From positions 1 to 40,642 of the forward strand of contig CAZVBM010000008.1 in the NCBI GenBank assembly GCA_964625885.1: 40,642 bases of DNA, given 5' to 3'. Each line of letters begins with the position of its first letter. The first letter of the stretch is position 1. Both the position numbers and the translations under genes were made by a program. This document shows positions 14,256 to 22,235 of this stretch, one piece after another. Origin of the DNA: CAZRIZ01 sp964625885 (GTDB taxonomy: Bacteria > Patescibacteriota > Saccharimonadia > Saccharimonadales > Saccharimonadaceae). The notes beneath the pieces were generated by a model. It did not search any database and had not been told where the DNA came from. It worked only from the letters and a program-made list of their open reading frames with translations.

Positions 14256-14678
14256 TTATTCAGGATTGTCGGCTTCTTTATCCAACAAACCGAAATCTCT
14301 TTGCATAGCAGCCACATTAAGAAGCGCCATGGTTAAGGCCGACTCTTCCAAAAATAACTGCTTTGCTAGCTTGGCCGACTCTTTATTAGGGCTGTCATCT
14401 GACTCAGCGTCAATGACTTTAAGAAACTCGCAAGGCAAAACAGTTTCATCTCCAGGAAACCAAATTTTTTTAAGATCAGCCAGCCTATTACTCACATCGT
14501 CAAGCTTTTTATTGATAATTTTTTGCACCTTGGTAAGTACCGCTTTTGCAAGCTCGCCATTCATCAATAGACTAAAAAGGTCAGATGACGACACTGCCGA
14601 AACATTAAGTTCTTGACAGACTTCCGCAATGGCGTTGAATACAATGGCATCAACAGGATCTTTAACATCAATAGACAT
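14256..14678 (-). CDS. orphan protein, 140 residues
   Basis: I do not recognise it. Mostly helical and acidic, with amphipathic stretches (KAVLTKVQKIINKKLDDVSN; KESAKLAKQLFLEESALTMA). No membrane span. AAGGAGGG precedes the ATG by 4-5 nt. Its leader hairpin is identical to that of gene 16091-16954. Confidence 0.78.
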   Translation of the reverse strand: MSIDVKDPVDAIVFNAIAEVCQELNVSAVSSSDLFSLLMNGELAKAVLTKVQKIINKKLDDVSNRLADLKKIWFPGDETVLPCEFLKVIDAESDDSPNKESAKLAKQLFLEESALTMALLNVAAMQRDFGLLDKEADNPE

Positions 14679-14782
14679 AATACCCTCCTTATTTTCCGAG
14701 CACCTTGAAATACGTAGTTCAAATATTTAAGGTGCTTCATTAGATTAGGGCTTACTATAAATTAACTATTCTCACCAAGCAA
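14679..14782 (-). promoter_or_regulatory. promoter and shared-type hairpin leader of gene 14256-14678
   Basis: TTGCTT (14777-14782), 17 bp, TATAGT (14754-14759) on the minus strand. The leader hairpin at 14699-14736 has 8-bp outer arms (AGCACCTT/AAGGTGCT), one mismatch, then 5 inner pairs (AAATA/TATTT). AAGGAGGG follows after about 9 nt. Confidence 0.8.
14699..14736 (-). repeat. leader hairpin, copy 1 of a 36-nt exact repeat
   Basis: Positions 14701-14736 match 16979-17014 except possibly at the last base or two outside the stem; the 34-nt core 14701-14734 is identical to 16979-17012. It is itself an inverted repeat. Confidence 0.9.
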
Positions 14783-14808
14783 GCTTGAGCATGATTAGTT
14801 GGCAAACA

Positions 14809-14835
14809 AAAACCACCTCTTTTAGAGGTAGTTTT
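14809..14835 (-). terminator. terminator of gene 14908-15234
   Basis: AAAACCACCTCT and AGAGGTAGTTTT around a TTT loop, one mismatch. Confidence 0.75.
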
Positions 14836-14907
14836 ACATGATTAGCACTGCAGAGAGCTACACTTTTCATAGCTCATAGGGGGCTTTCCAGTACAGACGT
14901 CAACGAG

Positions 14908-15234
14908 TTATATTGACGCCAATTTATCAAGCAACCTCCTTATGGCATCGTTTTGTGCAGCTGCGGCATCGTCATCCTGAGAACGCATACCAGCGAGACT
15001 CTCCGACATATTGCCTACTGCTTTGTTGGTTTTATCAACCAAACTAAATAGCGTATCCATGTCCTTGGCTTGCTGAGTTGCAGCCTTTGACAAGAGATTG
15101 TAAGTACTCTCTTGTAGTTCAGTAATACCCGATAGGGCGCGAGCAACCCCTTTCATGATTTCCTCCTGTCGCTCAAGAACAGCTAGTACCCTGTTCATGA
15201 TCGCCGGCATATCTTTGCTCATATCCATATTCAT
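14908..15234 (-). CDS. orphan coiled-coil-like protein, 108 residues
   Basis: I do not recognise it. Nearly all of the chain looks helical, with heptad-like spacing of hydrophobic residues (IMNRVLAVLERQEEIMKGVA, GITELQESTYNLLSKAATQQ, LFSLVDKTNKAVGNMSESLA), so an oligomerising coiled coil is likely. It is rich in Met and Asp at the N-terminus. AAGGAGGG is only 3-4 nt before ATG 15234; ATG 15228 would give wider spacing. It has its own promoter and terminator. Confidence 0.76.
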   Translation of the reverse strand: MNMDMSKDMPAIMNRVLAVLERQEEIMKGVARALSGITELQESTYNLLSKAATQQAKDMDTLFSLVDKTNKAVGNMSESLAGMRSQDDDAAAAQNDAIRRLLDKLASI

Positions 15235-15334
15235 GGACCCTCCTTTTTAGCACCAAAAACGCAGTGGCTATACCATGCTGTAAAGGTGCTAGTTATAATG
15301 TACACATTATACACTACTTTATCAGAAAAGTCAA
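15235..15334 (-). promoter_or_regulatory. promoter and hairpin leader of gene 14908-15234
   Basis: TTGACT (15329-15334), 17 bp, TATAAT (15306-15311). A leader hairpin at 15248-15291 has 7-bp arms TAGCACC/GGTGCTA, the same AGCACC stem start as at 14699. AAAAGGAGGG overlaps the end of the stem region. Confidence 0.82.
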
Positions 15335-15351
15335 GCGGAATCACGCAAATA

Positions 15352-15378
15352 AAAACCACCTTACGCAAGGTGGTTTTG
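15352..15378 (-). terminator. terminator of gene 15432-15938
   Basis: AAAACCACCTT and AAGGTGGTTTT, 11-bp stem with a 4-nt loop. Confidence 0.85.
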
Positions 15379-15431
15379 GTAAATAGACCTTGGTCAATCA
15401 AAGACGGATGCGGCTAGTGAATTTAAACAGC

Positions 15432-15938
15432 TTAAGTCAAATTAACCAGCATACTATCAGTCTCGCCAAGAAATTGCTCACTGTAAGAGAAGCAGAGCCT
15501 CGCTTCGCCTTTTAGGCCAAACAAGTCAAGCAGGAGCACATCACGACGGCCATAATCGCTGTACGGTTCACAACCAGCACAGAGTCGTCCGCAAATAGCA
15601 ACGAAACTATCTTTGTATAATGGAAAGTCTTTGCAAAATTCGATGCGCTGCACCTTTTTATTTTCAAAACCGTCGACAATTAACATTATGGTCGACTCAA
15701 TTAAATCAAGACTCCTTTCGACCGCATTAATTGGCGGTGCATATCCGACAATTAATGACTTAGAGCCAGGGGCTTCACCAATAGCTCGACCGAAACCACA
15801 AGCCAGCAACGAGTTTTGAATATCATCTTTTATCTTCCCTGCATTAATAGGACTGAACCAAATTCTAGGAAGATATTGCCCTTTTATCTTGAAGAATTCC
15901 ACCAAGAGCTGTCCTAGCTTATCACTGGAATTAGACAC
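15432..15938 (-). CDS. orphan protein, 168 residues
   Basis: I do not recognise it. It looks like a soluble alpha/beta protein with several cysteines (LLACGFGR, RIEFCKDF, AICGRLCAGCEPYSDYG, ARLCFSYSE); the CGRLCAGC stretch could bind a metal, but the pattern is not a known motif. I start at GTG 15938, because the in-frame ATG at 15956 encodes the AAAGGAGGGG ribosome site itself. It has its own promoter and terminator. Confidence 0.74.
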   Translation of the reverse strand: MSNSSDKLGQLLVEFFKIKGQYLPRIWFSPINAGKIKDDIQNSLLACGFGRAIGEAPGSKSLIVGYAPPINAVERSLDLIESTIMLIVDGFENKKVQRIEFCKDFPLYKDSFVAICGRLCAGCEPYSDYGRRDVLLLDLFGLKGEARLCFSYSEQFLGETDSMLVNLT

Positions 15939-16018
15939 AAAATCCCCTCCTTTCATCTATTTTACCTTTAAGGTTCTCCACCAAAGGCTAATTTACGATG
16001 CTTTTTGTATAAAAGCAA
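15939..16018 (-). promoter_or_regulatory. promoter and leader of gene 15432-15938
   Basis: TTGCTT (16013-16018), 17 bp, TAAATT (15990-15995). The leader contains CCTTT...AAAGG with an inner GGT/ACC pairing near 15964-15986, then AAAGGAGGGG. Confidence 0.65.
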
Positions 16019-16044
16019 GCATTAGCATGATTTGATGAGTAAAG

Positions 16045-16072
16045 AAAAACCGACCCTTTCGGATCGATTTTA
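16045..16072 (-). terminator. terminator of gene 16091-16954
   Basis: On the minus strand AAAATCGATCC pairs with GGGTCGGTTTT with two G-T wobbles, followed by T residues. Confidence 0.75.
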
Positions 16073-16090
16073 TTTGAACTACATGACATG

Positions 16091-16954
16091 TCACGGCTCC
16101 CGCAACCACTCGTTGATTCCGCTGAGGCGTATAGTCTTGACGCTCTCCAGCGCACCTTGCTTAGCTTGCTGAGCTGCGTAAATATCAGAGTTGGCTTTAT
16201 AAACCACCCTTAGGCATTTTTCAAGGTTGTTAATTTTTTCAACAACATCCTTGATTACCACACCCCGATGGTTAACCCACAACTCTAACTCTTCGCACCC
16301 CCGTGCAAAATCTTCAAGCCTCAGCTCGTAGTCGATGAGACCTCTGACGTCGTTAATCAAGGCCCTTAGCGGCACTCCATTACTGCCCTCTGACGCTAAG
16401 CCAATCCTGTTGAAAACACCCACCAGGCCGCTCTTTTCAAAACGGGTCGGCAAGAAGCTCAAGCGAATAGTATTGTCTTTGGCAGAAGCAGTCACAAAAA
16501 ATGGCTGGACTTCTTTTAGACGAAGCTTAACGAGCACCTCCCAATCATCAACACGGTCCGGCCGATATCTCATCTGGCACATCGGGGTTTCTAACGCAGG
16601 AATTCTGAGAGCTTCACACACCGCTTTTGTCTGTTCAAGAAGCGGTATGCGTCCCGCCAGATAGTGAATCGCCAGTTGCGCCAGACGACGTGGCAAGTAG
16701 ACGAGCTGGATCGCCACGATGGGCTCATCAGAAGAACACGTGGCCGCATCCTCAAAGATGACATAATGACCCCTGTCGTTACCACCGACATTTTCTTGCC
16801 TTAGCCCAAGTCGCGATGCCACTCTTTTTATCGTCTTGTAATCTAGAAAGTTGCCATTTTTGCCTGGCTCCTGAATGATAGGGTCAGACCGTTTGGACGG
16901 GCTGGCAGAGCAAAGCAACCAACGAATAAAGGCCTGCGAATCAGTATAGGTCAT
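16091..16954 (-). CDS. orphan protein, 287 residues
   Basis: I do not recognise it. Soluble and mixed alpha/beta; an N-terminal helical part (FIRWLLCSASPSKRSD), a middle region around VAIQLVYLPRRLAQLAIHYL, and a helical C-terminus (VVEKINNLEKCLRVVYKANS). Arg-rich. I start at ATG 16954, 7-8 nt after AAAAAGGAGGG; the longer frame to 16981 runs through that ribosome site. Its leader repeats that of gene 14256-14678, although the two proteins do not look related. Confidence 0.78.
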   Translation of the reverse strand: MTYTDSQAFIRWLLCSASPSKRSDPIIQEPGKNGNFLDYKTIKRVASRLGLRQENVGGNDRGHYVIFEDAATCSSDEPIVAIQLVYLPRRLAQLAIHYLAGRIPLLEQTKAVCEALRIPALETPMCQMRYRPDRVDDWEVLVKLRLKEVQPFFVTASAKDNTIRLSFLPTRFEKSGLVGVFNRIGLASEGSNGVPLRALINDVRGLIDYELRLEDFARGCEELELWVNHRGVVIKDVVEKINNLEKCLRVVYKANSDIYAAQQAKQGALESVKTIRLSGINEWLREP

Positions 16955-17060
16955 ACCACTCCCTCCTTTTTGCGATAACACCTTGAAATACGTAGTTCAA
17001 ATATTTAAGGTGCCTCAATATGATAAGCACTACTATAATCAAGGTCTGCAACCAGGACAA
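16955..17060 (-). promoter_or_regulatory. promoter and shared-type hairpin leader of gene 16091-16954
   Basis: TTGTCC (17055-17060), 17 bp, TATAGT (17032-17037), then the repeated hairpin (16979-17012) and AAAAAGGAGGG. The -10 region and the sequence down to the hairpin also resemble the 14679-14782 leader. Confidence 0.8.
16979..17014 (-). repeat. leader hairpin, copy 2 of the exact repeat
   Basis: Second copy of the inverted repeat at 14701-14734, 2.28 kb away and in the same orientation. Confidence 0.9.
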
Positions 17061-17083
17061 GCATAAGCGTTTTGAGCACAAAT

Positions 17084-17110
17084 AAAAGCCGCCTATTTCA
17101 GGCGGTTCTT
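17084..17110 (-). terminator. terminator of the lemA-to-mazG operon
   Basis: AAGCCGCCT and AGGCGGTTCTT form a GC-rich stem, followed on the minus strand by TTTTATTTG. Confidence 0.75.
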
Positions 17111-17130
17111 GTTGAACAATAACGCGTCAA

Positions 17131-17529
17131 TTATTCTTCGGGAAAACGATCTGGTTCGGCGCGGTAATATTTAACCCAAGGACTACCGTCTTTTACGGTT
17201 TCTGACTCGACATAATATCGTCCCGAAAAGCCACCACGCTTATCAAGTTTTTGAGCAATCTTTTCTCGCAGCTCGCCTTCACTAAATTTAAAATACTTTC
17301 TTATTTCGTCGACAACTGTTTGCAGGTCAGCCAACTCACTAAGCACATCATCTAAGTCAGCATCAGAGCTAGTGGGAATTTCAGAAGCCTCTTCTATCGC
17401 TTTGTGAATCAATTCACAAACAAACTCTTCGCCCTCTAAAACCCTGTAATCGATATCAATCAATGGGTCCTTTAGAGTTTCTTCTAGGACCTTATCGCGA
17501 ACCAATTTGCGTAGATAGAATTTAGGCAT
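17131..17529 (-). CDS. MazG-like nucleotide pyrophosphohydrolase
   Basis: A 132-residue protein starting MPKFYLRKLVRDKVLEETLK, typical of the KLVRDKI subfamily related to phosphoribosyl-ATP pyrophosphohydrolase. The metal-binding pattern is visible: EEASEI (about 46-51) followed by DDVLSELADLQ (about 60-70). Members hydrolyse nucleoside triphosphates to monophosphates and may clean the nucleotide pool. It overlaps the ligA 3' end by 8 bp, so it is the last gene of the operon. Confidence 0.82.
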   Translation of the reverse strand: MPKFYLRKLVRDKVLEETLKDPLIDIDYRVLEGEEFVCELIHKAIEEASEIPTSSDADLDDVLSELADLQTVVDEIRKYFKFSEGELREKIAQKLDKRGGFSGRYYVESETVKDGSPWVKYYRAEPDRFPEE

Positions 17530-19540
17530 TAATCATCTCCATTAATTCTTGTTCGTTAATAATTACTGTACCATATTTTTCAGCGGCTTTAAGCTTCGAG
17601 CCGCCAACTTTACCGCCCGCCACGAGATAAGTCGTGTCCTTGGCGACAGCAGTTTGGAATTTGCCACCTAGTGCCCGAATTTTCTCCGCCGCTTCGTCAC
17701 GACTCATCGATTCTAGCTTGCCAGTGACAACAAAATTCTTTCCAGCCAATTTACCAGTTTTCTGTGTAAAGACCGGCTCGACACCGAGCGATTTAAATTT
17801 GTCCAATAATTTCAAGTTATCTTCGTCGGCAAACCAGCCTAAAATGCTTTCAGCCACAATTTCACCAACACCACCCACTTCTGACAACTCGTCAAGCGTC
17901 GCGTGACTCAATCTTTCCAAAGAACCGAAATGATTAGCTAGGTCTAGTGCGGTTTGCGAACCAATATGGCGAATACCTAGGCCGTAAATAAAGCGCTCTA
18001 GGCTGGGTTGCTTCTTAGTAGCGATAGCGTCAAGCAGCTTTTGGGCGGAAATCTCGGCAAAGCGATCTAATTTGAGTAAATCGTCTTTTTGCAATTGATA
18101 AATATCGGCTAGATCTTTTACAAAACCGGCGTTAACTAACACTTCAGCATTCTTCTCTCCCAGTGTATTGATGTCTAGGGCGGTTTTTGAGGCAAAATGC
18201 GTCACACTACGAATCAAAACCAACGGCCCAGAATAATTTTTAGCTCGGTAAACCGCCTCACCCTCTGGTCGTTCGAACTCTAACTCTGGATACTGGCGCG
18301 CCAACTCAGCTTCAAAATCAATCGGCTGAGAATCATCTGGTCGGAGCTCCAACAAAACTTTTTCGACCTGTGGAATAATATCGCCAGCTTTATAAATTAC
18401 CACCGTGTCTTCCCGCCTGACATCAAGCCGAGCGATTTCGTCGGCATTGTGCAAGCTAGCGTGCTGCACTGTCGTACCTGCCACTTGCACCGGATCGAAC
18501 ACCGCCACTGGCGTGGCTGCGCCAGTGCGACCAAGCGAGATTACAATATCTTTTACCACCGTCGTGGTTTGCTCGGCTGGATACTTAAACGCCACTGCCG
18601 CCCGCGGAGTTTTGCCAACGATTCCCAGCTCGCCATAAACTTTCCGATCGTTGATTTTTATTACCATGCCATCGTTGTTAAATGGCAAATCCATGCGCTT
18701 ATCGCGCCACAATTCAATATGGTCAATCACCTCCGACAAGCTCTTTAATACTGCTGGCTTGGCATTACAAGAAACACCCAGTTCTCTCATAGCCTGATAG
18801 GCATAACAATGTGTCGGCACGTCACTAGGATTGTCACGCAACAAGTCATAACCGTGAAAATTTAGTGGGCGTTCGGCCGCCAGCTTTGGATCAAGCTGAC
18901 GCATAGTGCCAGCAGCCAAGTTGCGCGGATTGGCAAATTCTGGTGCGCCGATACGGCGTTGCTTGGCGTTTAGCTCGGCAAAATCATCTTTGTGCATGAC
19001 AATTTCACCACGTATTTCCGTGCGTCCAGTCAGAAATTGCTCAAATCCGGGCGCCAATCGCAATTTAAGCGGTATATTAGCAATGGTTTTGGCATTGTGA
19101 GTGATGTCTTCGCCCACCAAACCATCACCGCGCGTCACCGCTCGCTCAAGAACACCGTCTTTGTAGATTAACGAACAGGCCAAGCCGTCCATCTTGATGT
19201 CACAGAAAAATTCAAACTGAGCGGTTGGCATAAGCTTCTGATTGCGTTCAATCCAAGCACCGATTTCCGCTTCGTTAAAAACATCGGCGAGTGAAATCAT
19301 GCGCCATTTGTGTCGCATCTTGGTGAATTTATCGAGCGCCACGCCCGCGACTTTTTGCGTCGGACTATCAGGTGTAATTAGCTCAGGAAACTGCTCCTCA
19401 AGTTGCGCCAGTTCGTGCTTCAAGCTATCAGCTGCCGCCTCGCTCATAATCGATTCGTCTAGCACATGATAGTGATAGCGATAGTCGTCAATCAAAGTGC
19501 GTAATTTAGCTACACGAGCTTTGGCATCAGCAAGATTCAT
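17522..19540 (-). CDS. ligA: NAD-dependent DNA ligase LigA lacking the zinc-finger cysteines
   Basis: Seals nicks in replication and repair. The 672-residue protein has the adenylation site CDIKMDG (Lys116), the OB region (VKDIVISLGRTGAATPVAVF), helix-hairpin-helix repeats and a C-terminal BRCT domain (GKLAGKNFVVTGKLESMSRD). Oddity: between the OB fold and the HhH repeats most LigA proteins carry a four-cysteine zinc finger (CPxC...C...C). Here the matching stretch (ELEFERPEGEAVYRAKNY onward) has no cysteines. The start MNLADAK lies one base after the upstream stop; the frame is open up to 19564, but those codons overlap the upstream gene. Confidence 0.95.
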   Translation of the reverse strand: MNLADAKARVAKLRTLIDDYRYHYHVLDESIMSEAAADSLKHELAQLEEQFPELITPDSPTQKVAGVALDKFTKMRHKWRMISLADVFNEAEIGAWIERNQKLMPTAQFEFFCDIKMDGLACSLIYKDGVLERAVTRGDGLVGEDITHNAKTIANIPLKLRLAPGFEQFLTGRTEIRGEIVMHKDDFAELNAKQRRIGAPEFANPRNLAAGTMRQLDPKLAAERPLNFHGYDLLRDNPSDVPTHCYAYQAMRELGVSCNAKPAVLKSLSEVIDHIELWRDKRMDLPFNNDGMVIKINDRKVYGELGIVGKTPRAAVAFKYPAEQTTTVVKDIVISLGRTGAATPVAVFDPVQVAGTTVQHASLHNADEIARLDVRREDTVVIYKAGDIIPQVEKVLLELRPDDSQPIDFEAELARQYPELEFERPEGEAVYRAKNYSGPLVLIRSVTHFASKTALDINTLGEKNAEVLVNAGFVKDLADIYQLQKDDLLKLDRFAEISAQKLLDAIATKKQPSLERFIYGLGIRHIGSQTALDLANHFGSLERLSHATLDELSEVGGVGEIVAESILGWFADEDNLKLLDKFKSLGVEPVFTQKTGKLAGKNFVVTGKLESMSRDEAAEKIRALGGKFQTAVAKDTTYLVAGGKVGGSKLKAAEKYGTVIINEQELMEMINA

Positions 19541-19541
19541 T

Positions 19542-20636
19542 TTAGACTGGTCCAGCATTATCATCTAAAATCCGTCGATATAACAAATAGATGTAAGCGC
19601 TAGTCCAAATCAACGTTATAATGGTTAAGATTAACAACACAAATGGTACGACCGGCACCTCAGATAACCAACTCCAATTAACAGAGAGCTCGTTCTCTAA
19701 CAAGATTATTGGCAAAGCCACCACTACCCATAGGGTTACAATTTGAAAAAAATGCCAAACTAGCCGACGAACAATTCGCCCGCGCCGTCCGACTACCATA
19801 TCATCAGCAATACGCCAAGCCTTCATTGGTTCGGTGCCATAATTAGTCACCACCGCTAAGGCCACGAGGGTACTGACCAGCCAATACAGCGTTAGGGCCA
19901 GTAAAAAAACGCCAATTAGCACCATCAACATGTCACCAACCCCGCCTTTAATCAACTCGGTGTTCTTAGCCGCCGCAAAAATAATCGCATAAATGCCAAT
20001 CGGCACTAGCTGAAGAACCATAATAAAAGTTAAAATTATTGTCGGAACCAGCGGAGCCCCTGACTCGTATAAGGTCTGCCGTAAAGTAACCGGCTTCTTT
20101 GCCAGCTGACGGCGAAGAATAAAAACCACAAACAGCCAAGTGAATATGACCATTAGTACTAGAATAATTTGTTGTGATTGATCGCTGGCCGGACTGATAT
20201 TACCAGATGAGATTGATGACACAAAAAGTAGTCCAGCTCGATACAAGCTACCGCCAAAATTGGCCTTGCCCGCCGTTTCGTTCAGAGCATCACGCAGGTT
20301 ATTGTATGACATTTGTGGCATCAGAAGCGAAAAGATCAAAAAAGCCACGATCAATAGTAAACCAAGGCGAGTAAAGATTCCCTTGCCGCTTTTTAGCTCA
20401 CGCCAAACATTAATCGAGAACTTAAAATACCCCTCCATATCCAGAGACCGCTTGGTATCAACTCGCTTAGTTATTCGAAAACTGCGATGTGGACGACGTT
20501 TTAAAAAAGCTTTCTGACGCTGTCTGATTTTCTGCCACCAATTCGCCTTACTGACGCTTGCTTTTTTCCTAACGGGTTGGCGTTTTTTGCTAGTGGCACT
20601 TTTACTACTCTTTTTCTTAGCAGCAGCCTTTGACAT
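19542..20636 (-). CDS. polytopic membrane protein, unknown function
   Basis: A 364-residue protein. The first 60 residues are strongly basic (Lys/Ser/Arg repeats such as KKKSSKSATSKKRQPVRKK), followed by about six hydrophobic spans (for example LGLLLIVAFLIFSLLMPQM, LVLMVIFTWLFVVFIL, VPTIILTFIMVLQLVPIGIY). The pattern resembles glycerophosphodiester-phosphodiesterase-type membrane domains, but I cannot name a family. It touches htpX (1-bp overlap at 20636) and ligA, so it belongs to the lemA-htpX-ligA operon. Confidence 0.75.
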   Translation of the reverse strand: MSKAAAKKKSSKSATSKKRQPVRKKASVSKANWWQKIRQRQKAFLKRRPHRSFRITKRVDTKRSLDMEGYFKFSINVWRELKSGKGIFTRLGLLLIVAFLIFSLLMPQMSYNNLRDALNETAGKANFGGSLYRAGLLFVSSISSGNISPASDQSQQIILVLMVIFTWLFVVFILRRQLAKKPVTLRQTLYESGAPLVPTIILTFIMVLQLVPIGIYAIIFAAAKNTELIKGGVGDMLMVLIGVFLLALTLYWLVSTLVALAVVTNYGTEPMKAWRIADDMVVGRRGRIVRRLVWHFFQIVTLWVVVALPIILLENELSVNWSWLSEVPVVPFVLLILTIITLIWTSAYIYLLYRRILDDNAGPV

Positions 20637-21508
20637 TAAAAATTACCCTCCATGCCACGCAAGATCTTGATACGCTCATCAATTGGTGGATGAGTGCTCA
20701 TAAGCTTAGACATAAAGCCTTTTCTTAGAGGGTTCTTAATATACATGTTTGCCATCGAGGAATTTGCTTTCTTCATCGGCCGCTTATCGTCACGGAGCTT
20801 TTCTAGCGCCAGAGCTAGGCCTTCTGGGTCGCGCGTCGTCAAGCTAGCAGTCGCATCAGCTAGATACTCCCGCTTACGACTAACAGCCAATTGGATCAAA
20901 GTCGCCATAATTGGAGCTAAAACAGCCACGATTAGCAGCACAAGTCCAGCGGCCTTGCCGTCATCGTCATCATCAGCAACACGAAAGCCAATTCGTAAAA
21001 CCAGGTCAGCGATAGCACTAATGGCAGCCGTCAAGGCAAAAGCAATTAGGCTTACTCGGATATCGTAGTTACCAATATGGGCCATCTCGTGGGCAATCAC
21101 ACCGGTCAACTCGCGCTCGCTCATCATGTCAATCAATCCAGTTGTGGCCGCTACGGACGCATGCTCCGGATCGCGACCAGTTGCGAAAGCGTTAGGCGAC
21201 GAGTCGTCAATAACATAAATCTTTGGCATCGGCAGGCCAGTGGTGATAGACAGCGTTTCCACTACGTGATACAACCGTGGCGCCGACTGACGATCAACTT
21301 CGCGCGCCCCGCTCATCATAATTGCCATTTTACTAGCCAAGAAATACTGAATCAGTGCATAAACCACACCCACGCCTAAAATCATCAAAGCAACCGAGAA
21401 ATCATCATAAGCATAGCCTATCAAGACGCCGATAATGGCGATGATCACGAGGAACATCGCCATTACCAACCAAGTTTTGCGCTTGTTTTTATCAATCTGA
21501 GAATACAT
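20636..21508 (-). CDS. htpX: M48 family zinc metalloprotease HtpX
   Basis: Membrane-bound protease in envelope protein quality control. The zinc site is HEMAH (140-144) with downstream SRKREYLADATASLTT supplying the third ligand. Four hydrophobic spans are visible: two near residues 13-55 and two near 152-210. The 290-residue length is normal. It follows lemA by 19 bp; the LemA-HtpX pairing is common in bacteria. Confidence 0.93.
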   Translation of the reverse strand: MYSQIDKNKRKTWLVMAMFLVIIAIIGVLIGYAYDDFSVALMILGVGVVYALIQYFLASKMAIMMSGAREVDRQSAPRLYHVVETLSITTGLPMPKIYVIDDSSPNAFATGRDPEHASVAATTGLIDMMSERELTGVIAHEMAHIGNYDIRVSLIAFALTAAISAIADLVLRIGFRVADDDDDGKAAGLVLLIVAVLAPIMATLIQLAVSRKREYLADATASLTTRDPEGLALALEKLRDDKRPMKKANSSMANMYIKNPLRKGFMSKLMSTHPPIDERIKILRGMEGNF

Positions 21509-21527
21509 TTTATCTCAAAAAGCTAGT

Positions 21528-22085
21528 TTAGAACTCAACCTTTGGTGCGTCTTCAGCAGCAGCTCGGTCAGCCACTTCAAAGAATTCGCGCTTGGCAAAT
21601 TTGAACATTGAAGCAATGATGTTGGTTGGGAAAGAATCAATCTTAGTGTTTAAATCACGCACGCCAGCGTTGTAGAAGCGACGTGAGGCCTGAATCTTAT
21701 CTTCGGTGTCGGTTAGTTTCTGTTGTAGGTCCATAAAGTTGCTATTAGCTTTAAGCTCTGGATAAGCCTCAGCCACAGCGAACAAGCTCTTCAAAGTACC
21801 AGACAAGACGTTGTCAGCTTCAGCAGTCTCAGCCACGCCCTTAGCATTCATCAAACCAGCTCGCGCTTCAGACACCTTAGCGAAGACGTCTTCTTCGTGT
21901 TTAGCATAGCCCTTCACGGTCGAGACTAGATTTGGGATCAAATCAAGACGATATTTTAATTGAACCGCAATATCACTCCAAGCTTCCTCAACTCGAGTCT
22001 TCAGTCTGACTAAGCTATTGTAAACACCCGCTACAAAAGCGATGATCACAACGATTACGGCTACTATTCCAATAACCCATTCCAT
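21528..22085 (-). CDS. lemA: LemA family protein
   Basis: A 185-residue protein with an N-terminal membrane anchor (GIVAVIVVIIAFVAGVYN) and an extracytoplasmic or cytoplasmic helical bundle. Family motifs are VYNSLVRLKTRVEEAWSDI, LKYRLDLIPNLVSTVKGYA and FMDLQQKLTDTEDKIQASRR. Function is poorly known. An AAAAGGAG lies about 12 nt before the ATG. It is the first gene of the operon that runs through htpX to ligA and the MazG-like gene. Confidence 0.93.
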   Translation of the reverse strand: MEWVIGIVAVIVVIIAFVAGVYNSLVRLKTRVEEAWSDIAVQLKYRLDLIPNLVSTVKGYAKHEEDVFAKVSEARAGLMNAKGVAETAEADNVLSGTLKSLFAVAEAYPELKANSNFMDLQQKLTDTEDKIQASRRFYNAGVRDLNTKIDSFPTNIIASMFKFAKREFFEVADRAAAEDAPKVEF

Positions 22086-22193
22086 AGTTTTCTTGTTCTC
22101 CTTTTAATTACATATTTACAAGTGTTTTTGGAGTCTTACCCCTTAATCCACTCTATATTTTAATTATATCATAATGCTAATCATTTAAACCAA

Positions 22194-22218
22194 AGAAAAT
22201 CCCCCGCCTAAGCGGGGG
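22194..22218 (-). terminator. terminator of the PIN-PhoH gene
   Basis: CCCCCGC and GCGGGGG form a 7-bp GC stem; ATTTTCTTT follows on the minus strand. Confidence 0.85.
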
Positions 22219-22235
22219 TGTCGGTTAGAAAATAG

